64,000 nucleotides of DNA from the NCBI GenBank assembly GCA_964023205.1, contig OZ026840.1:32838199-32902198 (forward strand), given 5' to 3'. Of this stretch, positions 1-11,700 are shown one piece after another. The notes beneath the pieces are model-generated. The model had not been told where the DNA came from. It worked only from the letters and a program-made list of their open reading frames with translations, and ran no database searches. Source of the stretch: Lutraria lutraria. Lineage: Eukaryota; Mollusca; Bivalvia; Venerida; Mactridae. Each line of letters opens with the position of its first letter. Position 1 is the stretch's first letter. The position numbers and the translations under genes were made by a program.

Positions 1-2140
1 TCACTTAAAGTTTTCTCTCTATTTTATTAAGTGTTTTTATCATTATTTTCAGGTTTAGTTCATTTACTTCCTGTTTAAGGTTTTTCTCACTCATTTTAGG
101 TTCCATTCATTTACTACTAGTTTTTTGTCTGTTTTATTTTCGTCTATCCTGCCTTTCATATAATTTCCTAATGTTTCTCAAACCTGCTTTAATGTTTTAC
201 TCACTTAGTTTTTTCTCTTTTATTTTGTGTTTTTCCATTATTTTCAGTTCTTTTTCATTCACTTTAAATCTTTTTACTGTTTTTTTTCTCACTTTCTTTA
301 AGGTTTTCATCACTCATTTAAAGTTTCCATTCACATACCTTGAGTTTTTAGTAATTTTTCATGGACTCTATCCTAACCAGTAAAAACGTATCGTCCTGCC
401 AGGATTTGACAACTTCCTCACATACAGTATATAGTAAAAGTAACATTTTAAGTTTTTTCTCGCTTACATAGAGATTTCATTCAGTTACTGTAAGTCATTT
501 TTCACTGACTTAAAGTGTTTTTTTTCGCTTTAAGTTTGGCATTGAAACAGTACTTAGCAATTGTACGATGATTGGTAGTGCCCAACTGATCTGACCTACT
601 ACTAGCACGTCTAAGCACTGTTTGTGAACGTCATTCTGAAAAGCACCAGTCTCCTCACTTCGTTAGAAAGTAGGCAGTTGCTTTAAATGGGAGATTGGAT
701 TGGGAGTCTAGTACTGGTTCTTCCAGGAAAGATGGTTAGGTGAACTTTTTGCCTCATGTCACTCTTGACTGTTGAAATGGGGCTTTAAACTCGATATATA
801 AACAAACCAACAAAATCATTTCATCTTTTGTCTAATTCTCATTAATGTTTCCCAAACTTACTTAAAGTTTTTACTCAAAGTTTTTTCTCTCTTTTATTTA
901 GTGTTTTACCATTATTTTCAGGTTTTTTTCACTCACTTAAAGTTTTCTCTCTCTTTTATTTAGTGTTTTTATCATTATTTTCAGGTTTAGTTCATTTACT
1001 TCCTGTTTAAGGTTTTTCTCACTCATTTTAGGTTCCATTCATTTACTACTAGTTTTTTGTCTGTTTTATTTTCGTCTATCCTGCCTTTCATATAATTTCC
1101 TAATGTTTCTCAAACCTACTTTAAGGTTTTACTCACTTAGTTTTTTCTCTTTTATTTTGTGTTTTTCCATTATTTTCAGTTCTTTTTCATTCACTTTAAA
1201 TCTTTTTACTGTTTTTTTTTCTCACTTTCTTTAAGGTTTTCATCACTCATTTAAAGTTTCCATTCACATACCTTGAGTTTTTAGTCATTTTTCATGGACT
1301 CTATCCTAACCACTAATAACGTATCGTCCTGCCAGGATTTGACAACTTCCTCACATACAGTATATAGTAAAAGTAACATTTTAAGTTTTTTCTCGCTTAC
1401 ATAGAGATTTCATTCAGTTACTGTAAGTCATTTTTCACTGACTTAAAATGTTTTTTTTCACTTAAAGTTTGGCATTGAAACAGTACTTAGCAATTGTACG
1501 ATGATTGGTAGTGCCCAACTGATCTGACCTACTACTAGCACATCTAAGCACTGTTTGTGAACGTCATTCTGAAAAGCACCAGTCTCCTCACTTCGTTAGA
1601 AAGTAGGCAGTTGCTTTAAATGGGAGATTGGATTGGGAGTCTAGTACTGGTTCTTCCAGGAAAGATGGTTAGGTGAACTTTTTGCCTCATGTCACTCTTG
1701 ACTGTTGAAATGGGGCATTAAACTCGATATATAAACAAACAAACAAAATCATCTCATCTTTTGCCTAATTCTCATTAATGTTATTTTCAGGTCTTTTTCA
1801 CTCACTTAAAGTTTTCTCTCTCTTTTATTCAGTGTTTTTACCATTATTTTCAGGTTTAGTTCATTCACTTTAAGTTTTTCTTTCCTGTTTAAGGTTTTTC
1901 TCACTCATTTTAGGTTTCATTCACTTACTACTAGTGTTTTGTCTGTTTTATTTTTGTCTATCCTGCCTTTTGTCTTAGACTAAATCTCATTAATGTTTCC
2001 CGAACTTACTTTTAGTTTTCTCATCAAAGGAGTTGGCAACTTCCTCACACATGGAGGAAAATTAATATTTTAAGGTTTCTCACACTCACTTAGAGGTTCC
2101 ATTCACTTCCTAATTTTTTTTATCAGAATTCGTTCAGTAC
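1..2140. repeat. Tandem array, ~932 bp unit, two long copies plus a partial third
   Basis: Bases 49 onward recur at 981 onward (offset 932) with few differences through ~1770, and a shorter third copy runs from ~1773 to ~2140. The unit is T-rich with repeated CACTTAAAGTTTT words, and includes the 3' part of a SINE (640-835 and 1572-1770, from GGCAGTTGCTT to GTTGAAATGGGGC). The array is cut by the window start. Short open frames here are low-complexity Phe/Leu/Ser translations, not genes. Confidence 0.9.
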
Positions 2141-2471
2141 CTCAAGTCAGGTATCTAGGTTATGTGTGTCCGTATTTATTGCAGATGAATTAAACTGATG
2201 TAAAGAATGGTACATTTTAGGTACGGGAAAATTTGTTACATGTGATATTAAGTTCTTACTTTTTCTTTGATAGGACCACAGTTTCTCTGGTTGGTAATGC
2301 AGTGCATTGAGCCATCATCAAAATGGAACTATATTTAATGAGTAGCATGTGCATAAGGTGAGTATCATAATCAGTTTACATTGTTATGTGAACTATTTAT
2401 CAAATGTATAAAAGATATTTTGGAAATGACTTACACAAAAAACAAACGAAAAGCCTCAGGAAGTACATGTA

Positions 2472-3037
2472 GCACAACCTCTCCAGAGCGGCCCTCTCTT
2501 GAACAACAACCTTCCTTTAACAAGAATATGAATTTTCCCGCTGCATGATTTAAGGTTAATCGTCAAAGCACAAATTTGTGAAAAACAAGCCAACTGACAT
2601 TTTTGCTATGCATCCTAAAACGTGGCGTTGTTCAATAATCACTAATAGTACATAACTGAAATGAGTTTTTATCAATAGCTAATGATTCAATGTACATTTC
2701 TGCACCAGTAAAATAATATTTGATGATTAACAAGTATCTATAATTCTCACCTGAACTTAGGCAAATTCCAGTCGCCAAAATAATGTATTATAATATCAAA
2801 ATTAATTTAAACTACAATGTCCAAACAATAACTTCAATATGTCATTGAGGGTTTCCATATTTTAAATTTTCATTATTAAATGTTTTTCAAATAAAATGTC
2901 AGGTGGCTATTTTTTCACAAATTTGTGCTGTGATGATTCACCTTAACTAGTAATTTAACTGCTGTAGAACAACAATCTCTCAACAACAATATAATTTTGC
3001 TAGTCCCATAGGGTGTTTCTTTGGAGAGGTTACACTG
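2472..3037. mobile_element. MITE with long inverted arms (566 bp)
   Basis: The left end (ACAACCTCTCCAGAGCGGCC, from ~2474) pairs with a right end reading GGAGAGGTTACACTG. Further inside, 2550-2604 and 2895-2945 are inverted copies of each other, sharing AGCACAAATTTGTGAAAAA. TA sits directly before the left end. The element has no coding capacity and its left end matches the element at 6279. Confidence 0.75.
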
Positions 3038-3687
3038 TTTGTTTGTAATATAAAGCATACAATTGATGGAAGCTTGTTTATTGCTTTTGATTTATTTTGC
3101 GGCACATTTTATGAATTACACGGAAGCTAGATGATATAGACCTTGATAATAAATAAGTCATACATTTTAAAGATTCCTGAATGTCTAAATATAAAGGTGT
3201 CACTGATTAGAAGGCTGCATCTGATGTTTTATGTTTTGTTAATATTCAAATCAGCTAGGTTGATTGTAGATATGGGAGTCCACAAAGAACAGATCAGTTT
3301 ATTTTATTAAATGTTTATTTAGTGTTCTATCATTGTACATGTTATATTTACTGGTCAGTAGAGCATGCCGATACAACAAATGTATTTTTATGTTTGAAAC
3401 ACTTATTGATGTTTCAGTTTAAGCTATGTTTTGACAGCATGCTTAATTAAATTTAAGTTCAATATCTTTCTAGTTAGATTGACAATTTTTATTCTTAGAT
3501 ATGCATGACTGTGTCAAAATGGCTAATACAATTGCTATATTAAAATTAATGAATGCATATCTGGTTTGGGCCATATTAAGTCATTTAGTGACTTTATTTT
3601 CATGTTTCAATTGATTATATGTAATGTATATTTCAGGATGTTGAAAGGCAAGTCTCACTAACTTGAACCAAGAAGTATCCATATCAG
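3038..3687. other. Non-coding stretch, nothing recognised
   Basis: AT-rich sequence with no long open frame, no RNA gene and no repeat structure that I can see. Confidence 0.5.
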
Positions 3688-3975
3688 TTGACCAGTTAGC
3701 CCAGTGGTTAGAGTGTTGGCCTACTGGTCAAGAGGTTCTGAATTTGAACTCGGTCCGTAACAAATCTGACTGATGATATTACATACAAATGATCCTATGT
3801 TAATTGTCCTCCACCCCTGAATTTGGTGGGGTAGCTTGGCAATAGCTAGCGGATAGAATGTGGTTAGTACTGGTTAAGACCTAAAATGAAGTCCAGAAAA
3901 GATGGTTAGGATAGCTGCCCGTCTCAATATTAATGGAAAAGTGTTGAAAATGGCGTTAAATCTGATGAAATGAAA
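3688..3975 (+). mobile_element. tRNA-derived SINE
   Basis: The head resembles a tRNA with A box (TTAGCCCAGTGGTTAGAG) and B box (GGTTCTGAATTTGAAC). The body ends in the GGTTAGGATAGC...GTTGAAAATGGCGTTAAA tail that several other copies in this window share. It is transposon-derived, not a functional tRNA. Confidence 0.75.
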
Positions 3976-6278
3976 ATTGACTTTGGTGTATTGAAAGTGT
4001 GAACAAACATTCATGTTATTGAAATGAATTCATTTTAGTGATAATTAATCCCATCACCAACAGAACATTGGGTTTGGACGCATCTATAAAGTGTTACAGA
4101 TATATTTATTCTTTCCAATTGTAGGTTCATTGACTGAATTGTGTGTTCATTTCAAGGTTTTATTACTTTGTGTAGTAAAATCAAAAGATCATACTGTGAA
4201 GCAGAACAGAACAGATACTTTATTACATGACTTGAGCAATAGCTCATCATTTACTTATAGGAATGTGTATGGAAAATTAGCATACCACTTTTAACAGACT
4301 AGCCTGTCTTAGTATTACAGAATTTTTCTTCTTTTTCAGCATGACCCTTGTAAGCTTAATTACATTTTCATGTAAGTTGCTTGATGTAGTTATTTAAGAT
4401 GTTAAATAGTTGAGTTGTTTTAAAAGTATGAAATTCTCTGTTCTCATTTTTTATGTGATTAAATTAATTGAAATATGCTCATGTATTTATTTTTTATGTT
4501 TATCTATTTATTAGATTGTATGTGTTTTTATTTTGTATACCTGAATTCTAAGGGAAACATATTGGATATGCTCCAGATAAATTAAATCACTTAAAGTTTC
4601 AGATTTTAATTCATATTTTAAAATGATAGTAGTGCTTGAACTCAATTATATAAAAATGCACTTATTATCATTGTATCTTTGCCATATTCATTTCATTATC
4701 TTGGTTGGGTAATGATATGATTTGTCTGAGCTTATCCAAATTGTTTCTTCATGATACTGTAAGTTTAAAACAATGAGTAAATCTTCCTTACATCATAGTA
4801 CAAAGGTTTAGGTTCCAAACATTAACACTAAAATGTATCGGAAACACTACTCATATTCTTGATCAAACATTTACAAAATCTACATTTATATTGGATGATA
4901 GTCTCTATGGCTGGATTGAAAAGATCTGGTCTGAATGTTATAAAACTTGAGAATTTTCATAATATCATCATTGCTTGGGCATAAGAAATTAAAATTGTAA
5001 TTTGAGCTTAGAGATCTGAAGTCTTATAACCTAGCTGGAGCTCAGTGTGGGCTCAGTTTCACAATGTTAAACTATAAAATCAATTATGAATATACAACAA
5101 CATTTATTTATTCTGTGACTAACTGTCTGATACAAACAAAGACTTACACCATATGTTTTTACACCAATTTCTCATAAGGTGGTCACAAATTCTGGAATTT
5201 AGTGAAAATCATTGAAGGGAAAATTAAGGATAATTCTGATTTTTTAAAATGGGGAACATTACAAGTAGATAACAGGGAAAAAATGGGTTACTGGTGTTTT
5301 CTCTTTTCATGATTATGTGAACAACTTTTCAATATTGAATAATATCAGTATTTTTTAGGCTATCCTTATATATTTTAAACTTGTTGTTATGCAGGAGTAT
5401 TGTCGCAATAATGTATATAAGCAGCAGTGTTAACATAGACAGAAAAGGCTAAATAGAAGACCACAAAAGCTCAACCTAAACCTTTGGTTTTCACATTTTT
5501 ATACAGACGACAGATCAAGCTATTGCTGTAAAAACTTGTTCACATAATTATGAGTTCAACAAAAAAACATACTATATATATGGCAACTGATAATAAAATG
5601 AAATTTTACATTGATTGTTACTATCGGTAATTTTAGTTTGTATGTATTTTGTACTCTCAAAGAATTAATTCCCCACAAATGTTACTAGTATTGATAACAT
5701 TTCAATTCAGCAATAGTTCATATCCCTATTATGTTCAATGGGGTTCAGTCTCCAAACTCAAATCTTATTTCTTGTCTTTTTATATTTTTAAGTTGATTAT
5801 GTTCAGACAATATTATTTTTAGTCCAACAGCATACTTAATCGAATTTATAGTTAAACATCAATCAGCTCTATCTTTTCCACCATAATACTTGAGAATTGA
5901 ACCAAGATTTGAGCTTGTAGTCCGAGCTCTAGATTTATTGCCCAGGAGACAGAAAGTTACTTAATAAAACAACATAAAATACACATTTTATTCTATAAGT
6001 TTATTGACCCTTGTATTTGTTTCACAATCCATTGTACCATATGTGGGACATAATCCTCTACTTCCTGTGTATCAAAGTCAAATACTGACATTATCATGAC
6101 ACATGAATGAAAATAATTACAATAATATAACCATTCGAATATTCCACCAAAAATATTTTTGATTAAAAAATTGCGTTTTTGAAAAATAAGAGTAATTTTG
6201 CAAAACAAAAAATGGTTTCATTGATAAAAATCATTTTAATGACAAATGAGAAGTTATTTGATAGAAATTTTCAGCATA
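3976..6278. other. Non-coding stretch, nothing recognised
   Basis: AT-rich DNA. The open frames at 4091-4294 (+) and 5993-6208 (-) show no family features, no codon bias that I can see, and no fitting splice partners. Confidence 0.5.
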
Positions 6279-6524
6279 CAGTAAAACCTCTCCAGAGCGG
6301 CCCTCTGTAAAACAACAACCTCTCTATAACAACATGTAAATTTCCCTAAGTTGATATTTACTGTAAATTTAACCTCTGTAGAGCAACAACCTCTCCATAA
6401 CAACACCTTCAAAATTTCCCAAGTTGATATTTACTGTAAATTTAACCTCTGTAGAGCATCAAACTCTAAACAACGGCCAATATTTGCAGCTCTCATAGGG
6501 TGCTGCTCTTCAGAGGTTGTACTG
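6279..6524. mobile_element. MITE, Tigger/pogo-style ends (246 bp)
   Basis: It starts CAGTAAAACCTCTCCAGAGC after TA and ends CTTCAGAGGTTGTACTG, an imperfect inverted repeat. Inside, a ~75 bp segment (TTGATATTTACTGTAAATTTAACC) is present twice (6352 and 6423). A non-coding relative of the element at 2472. Confidence 0.75.
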
Positions 6525-7317
6525 AAGTCAGTAATTCAAAATGACAAAGGTTGTGAGGCTTTATTAATTTTGCAATATCAGTACTAAGTTAGGTGGCAAA
6601 CATTAACATTGATAATTTAATTTGTTTGTTCTTTATTCCATCATTTTGTTTATAAGTATGTAATGTTGACAAAAATAATACGAATGACTACACATTATAC
6701 ACATTGCTAATACTGATTAATCACAGTCCATATCCACAATACAACTTATAGGTGAAAAATTATATATAAGAATGTTGAAATTAGCTTTTTGCCATTATTT
6801 ACTATAACATTGTAAGATTTTTCTTATTATTCGTCTAAGGGTGAACATTAATCTTAGAAAAATACTGCGATCTACCATTCATTATTACCAAAACTAAGTG
6901 AGTAATGCACTTATCAATGTTTTCCCCCAGAGGGGTGGGGGGGGGGGGTTATATAGGGGAATTAGACATTTGAGGAAATTGGCTGTCAAATTCCCCTCCC
7001 ATGTGCATAAAGTCCTGTCTAATTCCTTGGGGTGTGGATGTTTTTGATGTCAAATATCTCAAATGGTAGATTATATATATATAATGAAAATCTGGAAAAA
7101 TTTTTTTATTATACATTAAATGTGCCAATCTAAAGTATCACTGTGTGGGTTCCAAGGGAGGGCAAAAATATAAAGGAAAACATAAACAGGATCGATATAC
7201 ACACACACAAAGATATAGTGTTGATTATCTTTATTATTGCAAACATTTCCAAACATTTCAATAAACAAAGTCATTCAAGGTCTTCTTCTAAATCTACCAA
7301 GAGGGCACAGTCATGTA

Positions 7318-7574
7318 TAGTGCGATTTTATTAACCTGTCAATGCTGAATAATTACACGGTTGCTGGATGTGATTATTTTTAGCTTCGTACCACAGTCGA
7401 TAGTTATCGTTTATTTTACCGTTATGGAATGTTCAAATCAATGTGTTTATATAACGGTATAACGAAAATTATCGTATAACTTACGAACGTTATCGAACCT
7501 CATCGAAGCTAAACATAAATGCAATCATTGACCGTATAATTATGCAGCTTTGACAGGTTAATAAAATCGCACTA
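7318..7574. mobile_element. MITE with ~28 bp inverted ends (257 bp)
   Basis: The left end TAGTGCGATTTTATTAACCT mirrors the right end ending AATAAAATCGCACTA, with TA on both sides as the likely target duplication. The homology continues inward through the ATAATTA..ACGGT block. No coding capacity. Confidence 0.85.
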
Positions 7575-7576
7575 TA

Positions 7577-8640
7577 CTGGTGCTGAAAAAAATAAAAGAA
7601 ATGTTGATATCATGTATTTTAATAACAAAGATTGTCTAAACTACAAATATTAAACAAGATGACATTGATCTATTCGCTGAGTACCTATTCAGCCCTGCAC
7701 AATCTATAATTGATATACTAAGCTGTATGTCTTCTGTTTTTTTAAATATTTTGATACATAGAGTCAAGTGATCCCCATAGCAGTGTCAATTTTGACTCCA
7801 GGGTCATATTTTGACTGAACAGTTTGAATACATGTCAGATATCTGATTTTATGCATTCTTTGTTGGAAGGTTTTCATATGTACAATCATGTACATAACTC
7901 TATTGAAAAGTATCATTCACCTGAATTACTTAAAACTTTACTTTTCTATAATAACTGTATTTTATGTTTTGAGTGTTATGCCCATTTCAAAGATATTTCA
8001 ATCATCATGGTCCTTTTATACTGCATTAGACCCTGTAATCAATAACCAGTACCTGTAACTAATCTAAAAAATTGGTGCCTTAATCATTTTTGCCATTTTA
8101 CCCCTTTTCTACCATACATCAAGGATTTTTTTGCAAATGATACATTAAATTACAATAATGTAGGGCAAGGAGTCAGAAAACATGAATTACAAGGTGTGAC
8201 TGTAACAAATGCAGGTTTCTACCTGGATCTGGTATTGTGTCTTGCTCTTGCTCCTGCTCTTGCCACTGTTTATATATAAAAGTAAAAAGAGGTGTATGCA
8301 TATATGCTACTTTTTAAAACACGTTATCAAAATTGACCGTGTGAGTCAAAAGTGAATACAAAACATTCCTGGCATTTCAACAAACATCTCTGATGAAATA
8401 TAAATTCAACAGTTTTCTATTTTTCATAAAGCACCGAATACACTCGCGTAATCTATGACCGGCGAATCATATTCGCGTGGTTGATACAAAGCGAAGCAGA
8501 CTGTGTTATAAATTTATAGCAAGATATGATGGGAGACCAATTATTAAACAAATCTGTTGAGGTTTAAATAAATTAAATAAACAATTTAAGTTTTGCTGAA
8601 GTTAGACTTCTTTTTTACATAATATAATTTATAAATTTAT
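7577..8640. other. Non-coding stretch upstream of the DOK-like gene
   Basis: No supported gene. CpG becomes more frequent around 8430-8500 and again at 8680-8790, the likely promoter and 5' UTR side of the DOK-like gene. Two copies of ACTTCAATACGG lie at ~8740 and ~8759, just before the start codon. Confidence 0.4.
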
Positions 8641-8778
8641 AGGCTTTTAAAGCGGTACAAGTAATTGCTACAGAACCAGCACACGTAAGACCACGCCTCC
8701 CCACATGAATGTAAACGCCCCCTCATGCATATTCAGTGTGACTTCAATACGGCGTGTAACTTCAATACGGGAGAATTA

Positions 8779-11700
8779 ATGCCGAACATGAAGATGGCCT
8801 TCATAGGCGAAACGATTTACGAGGTTTGTTTTTTCCATTGATTTCTGTAGTTTTAAGAACCGTCATTAGATAATGTCGGTATAAATATTTATATATATGA
8901 ATTTGGTTACATTTGGCTGTAAAATTTGTCGGATTTATTTCTGATTAAGTATTTTTAATGCAAATTGGTGTCCCGGAAGTGCAAAATCCACAACTTGTTT
9001 TCATGTTTTCTGCATTTGTCACTAATTAGGATTGACAAAATTTCGACTACTTCGTAATTTTGACGTAAGCATATTTTCTTCGGGTTCATCTGCTTTCAGT
9101 CGTTTATTTAACCCATTGAATGGCAACAAGTTTTGATAGATTGCCACTCAACATCGTTGGAATTAAATTTAAGAATAAGATGAAGTTGAATAAATGGAAC
9201 AAAAAAAAATTAATCATCAATTTTTTAAGTAGCAACGTATGGGAACTGCCTCCATGGTTGTGTGTTTAGGTCGCCGACTTCAATGTAATTTCTTACTGGT
9301 TGTGGGTTTGAGCCCGCTACTGACCATGTCTCTTTTAAATGAGAGAATGTAGGCAGTTGCTTACCGAAGATTGGAATCTTGCATGTACTGGTTCTTCCCA
9401 GGAATGATGGTTAGATGAAATGTCCACCTCATATGACTCTGATTGTTGAAAAAGGGCATAAAACTAAAATAAAAAACAAACAAACACGGGGATTTTTGGG
9501 GGCGATTTTATTCTGCTACTGTTTTATGTGTAAATAAGTAGAATAAGTTGAACATTGCTAAAATTGTAGTTATGCATCTTCCCCCAATTTTGATTACAAC
9601 ACCGTGAAAATTCCCAATCCCAAGGGTACTGGTTGGCGACCTACGACCGGACACTTTTCGCACATTTTTTACAATATCTTAAAAACTGTTTAGATTTGAC
9701 ACTAGATATTTTACCTGGAGGAAGCTAGGTTCAAGTCCAATATGACGACATGTTTTTAATTCACTTTCTAAATATAGAACACACATTTTGAGGCCCCGAC
9801 GTGGGGTCATTAAACTGTGTTAACTTTGCTTAAAACAGTACCATATTTCCGGACACTTAGTCGGCAGTAATAACACGTCTGTTTTATTATGTTATTGAAT
9901 ATTTTTACTGTCATTCATAAGTTTATGAAATATTTTACTCGTATATGCATTATTCTCTATGTAAAAAGTATCTCCCCTGCATACAAGAATGTATAAAAAT
10001 AAACACGTACTGTACCATATCATCAACATGTGCGGATACGGACTGTGGATAAAAAATCAACGTTTATCATAATACAAAATGTATGACGGTTAATTATTAT
10101 ATGGTATGTTTTAATAAAGTTTTTTTTATCTCTTCTTTGGAAATGTTCGTCTGCTTCATATGTTCTTATATTTGACTCCTTTGAATTTAATCCAAGCCTC
10201 ACAGAAATATTTGCGCATGCGCAATGCACTGTATTGGACTTCCCCCCGCGAACGCACTTGTAAACAACCGGCGAATATTGTAAATGCCGTATTTGTATCA
10301 AATATTCGTGCATTTCATTGAAGTTGTTGATCTTGGTTGTTGCAAAATAAAGCGCTTGAGTGATCGACAACAAATTATCTAAGTAATCGCCGAAATAAAG
10401 CGTTTAAGCGGGTGTCCGGATTTGATGGTCGTCCGGAATTGTAGGTCGCCAACCAGTATGGGTCATATTCCCAAAATACCGAGAAAAAACCCTGTAGTGA
10501 CCTTCAACACAAAACCTTGTCTGACCAAAACTTGAGAACAATTGGGTCTAAGGTCTTAAGTTGGGAGGTTGGTCTTCACTGTTACATGTAGATGACCTCA
10601 ATCGATTTTAGGGGGGAGCACATCAAAGGTTAAGGTCCCAATCTAGTCACAGTGACCTTTAATACAAAAACCTTGTTTTACCAATAACCAAAGCATGACT
10701 GGGCCTTAGGTCCTCAGACTTGGTTGGGATGTTTGCATCACTTCTAGAAGACCCCTATTGATCTTTAGCCTAGGTCATTATTGAAGTTACAGTGACCTTC
10801 AACTCAACAACCAGGCTTGGTTTGTATTGCACATGTAGATGACCCCAATTAACTTTGAGGTCAATAGGTCAAGGTCATAGTAGCCAAAGAATCAGTTTGC
10901 CAATTACTAGAGATTGGCAGGTAGTCCACAGATTGGGTAAAAAGGGATAATAATTTCTGGAAATTTTCATTAGCATTTGGATGCATCTGTGTTGTTGAAT
11001 AACACCTCTCTTGTTTGTAATCATGATATGAATTAAATTTTATATTACATTGTATCATGAAATTGAAAGTATCAAATTGGTTTAACTACAGCTTTTATAA
11101 TATAATATTAATATAAGTTGTATCATGAATATATGATTGAAGACAAATCTAGTTATAAAAAAAACCATAACATTTTAGCTGATTGATAGCTAGTTCATTG
11201 ATTATCTTAAAATATGATATATATGTATAATAATGTATTTGTGATGTGTTTCCATGTTTATTTCAGGATTATTTATATAAGTTCACTGGGAAAAGTCGTT
11301 CAATTTTATGGGGTAAAGGCAACCCATGGAGGCAGAAATATTTTGTCCTGAAGAGAGTTGGCAATAAGCCTGTACTTGAATTTTTCAACAAAAAGCCGAA
11401 GTCGAAAAATTCATTGCCAAAAGGTTTGTCACATTTTTAGTTTCTCATTAATTGATATCAGATTCTTTAATTTTGCAGGGTCTTTTACTAAGAAAGTGAC
11501 ACTGATAGTCAGCGTCTTCCCTTTGAAAAAAAAATTACCTGACAATAATCTATTTCCCCTGTGTGCATAATAAATGTTCCCTGATTTTGCCTCTTGTGTA
11601 ATTTTCCCCCATTTACCAGCAGCCAGTATCTTCCCTTTTTAGCTCACATGTCACAAAGTGACAAAGTGAGCTATTAGGATCACTCTCCGTCCGGCGTCGT

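Noticed and set aside
171..383. Open frame of 70 codons, Phe/Leu/Ser-rich
   Set aside because: Low-complexity translation of the T-rich tandem repeat; the second repeat copy does not preserve it.
2272..2357. Exon-like block (CTTTGATAG before, GTGAGTATC after)
   Set aside because: Its frame ends in a phase that does not fit DOK-like exon 2, whereas 8779-8823 fits exactly. It could still be a 5' UTR exon, but nothing in the sequence shows that.
10023..10373. Minus-strand open frame of 116 codons
   Set aside because: It lies wholly within the nested non-autonomous element, shows no transposase motif or other domain, and has no splice partners.
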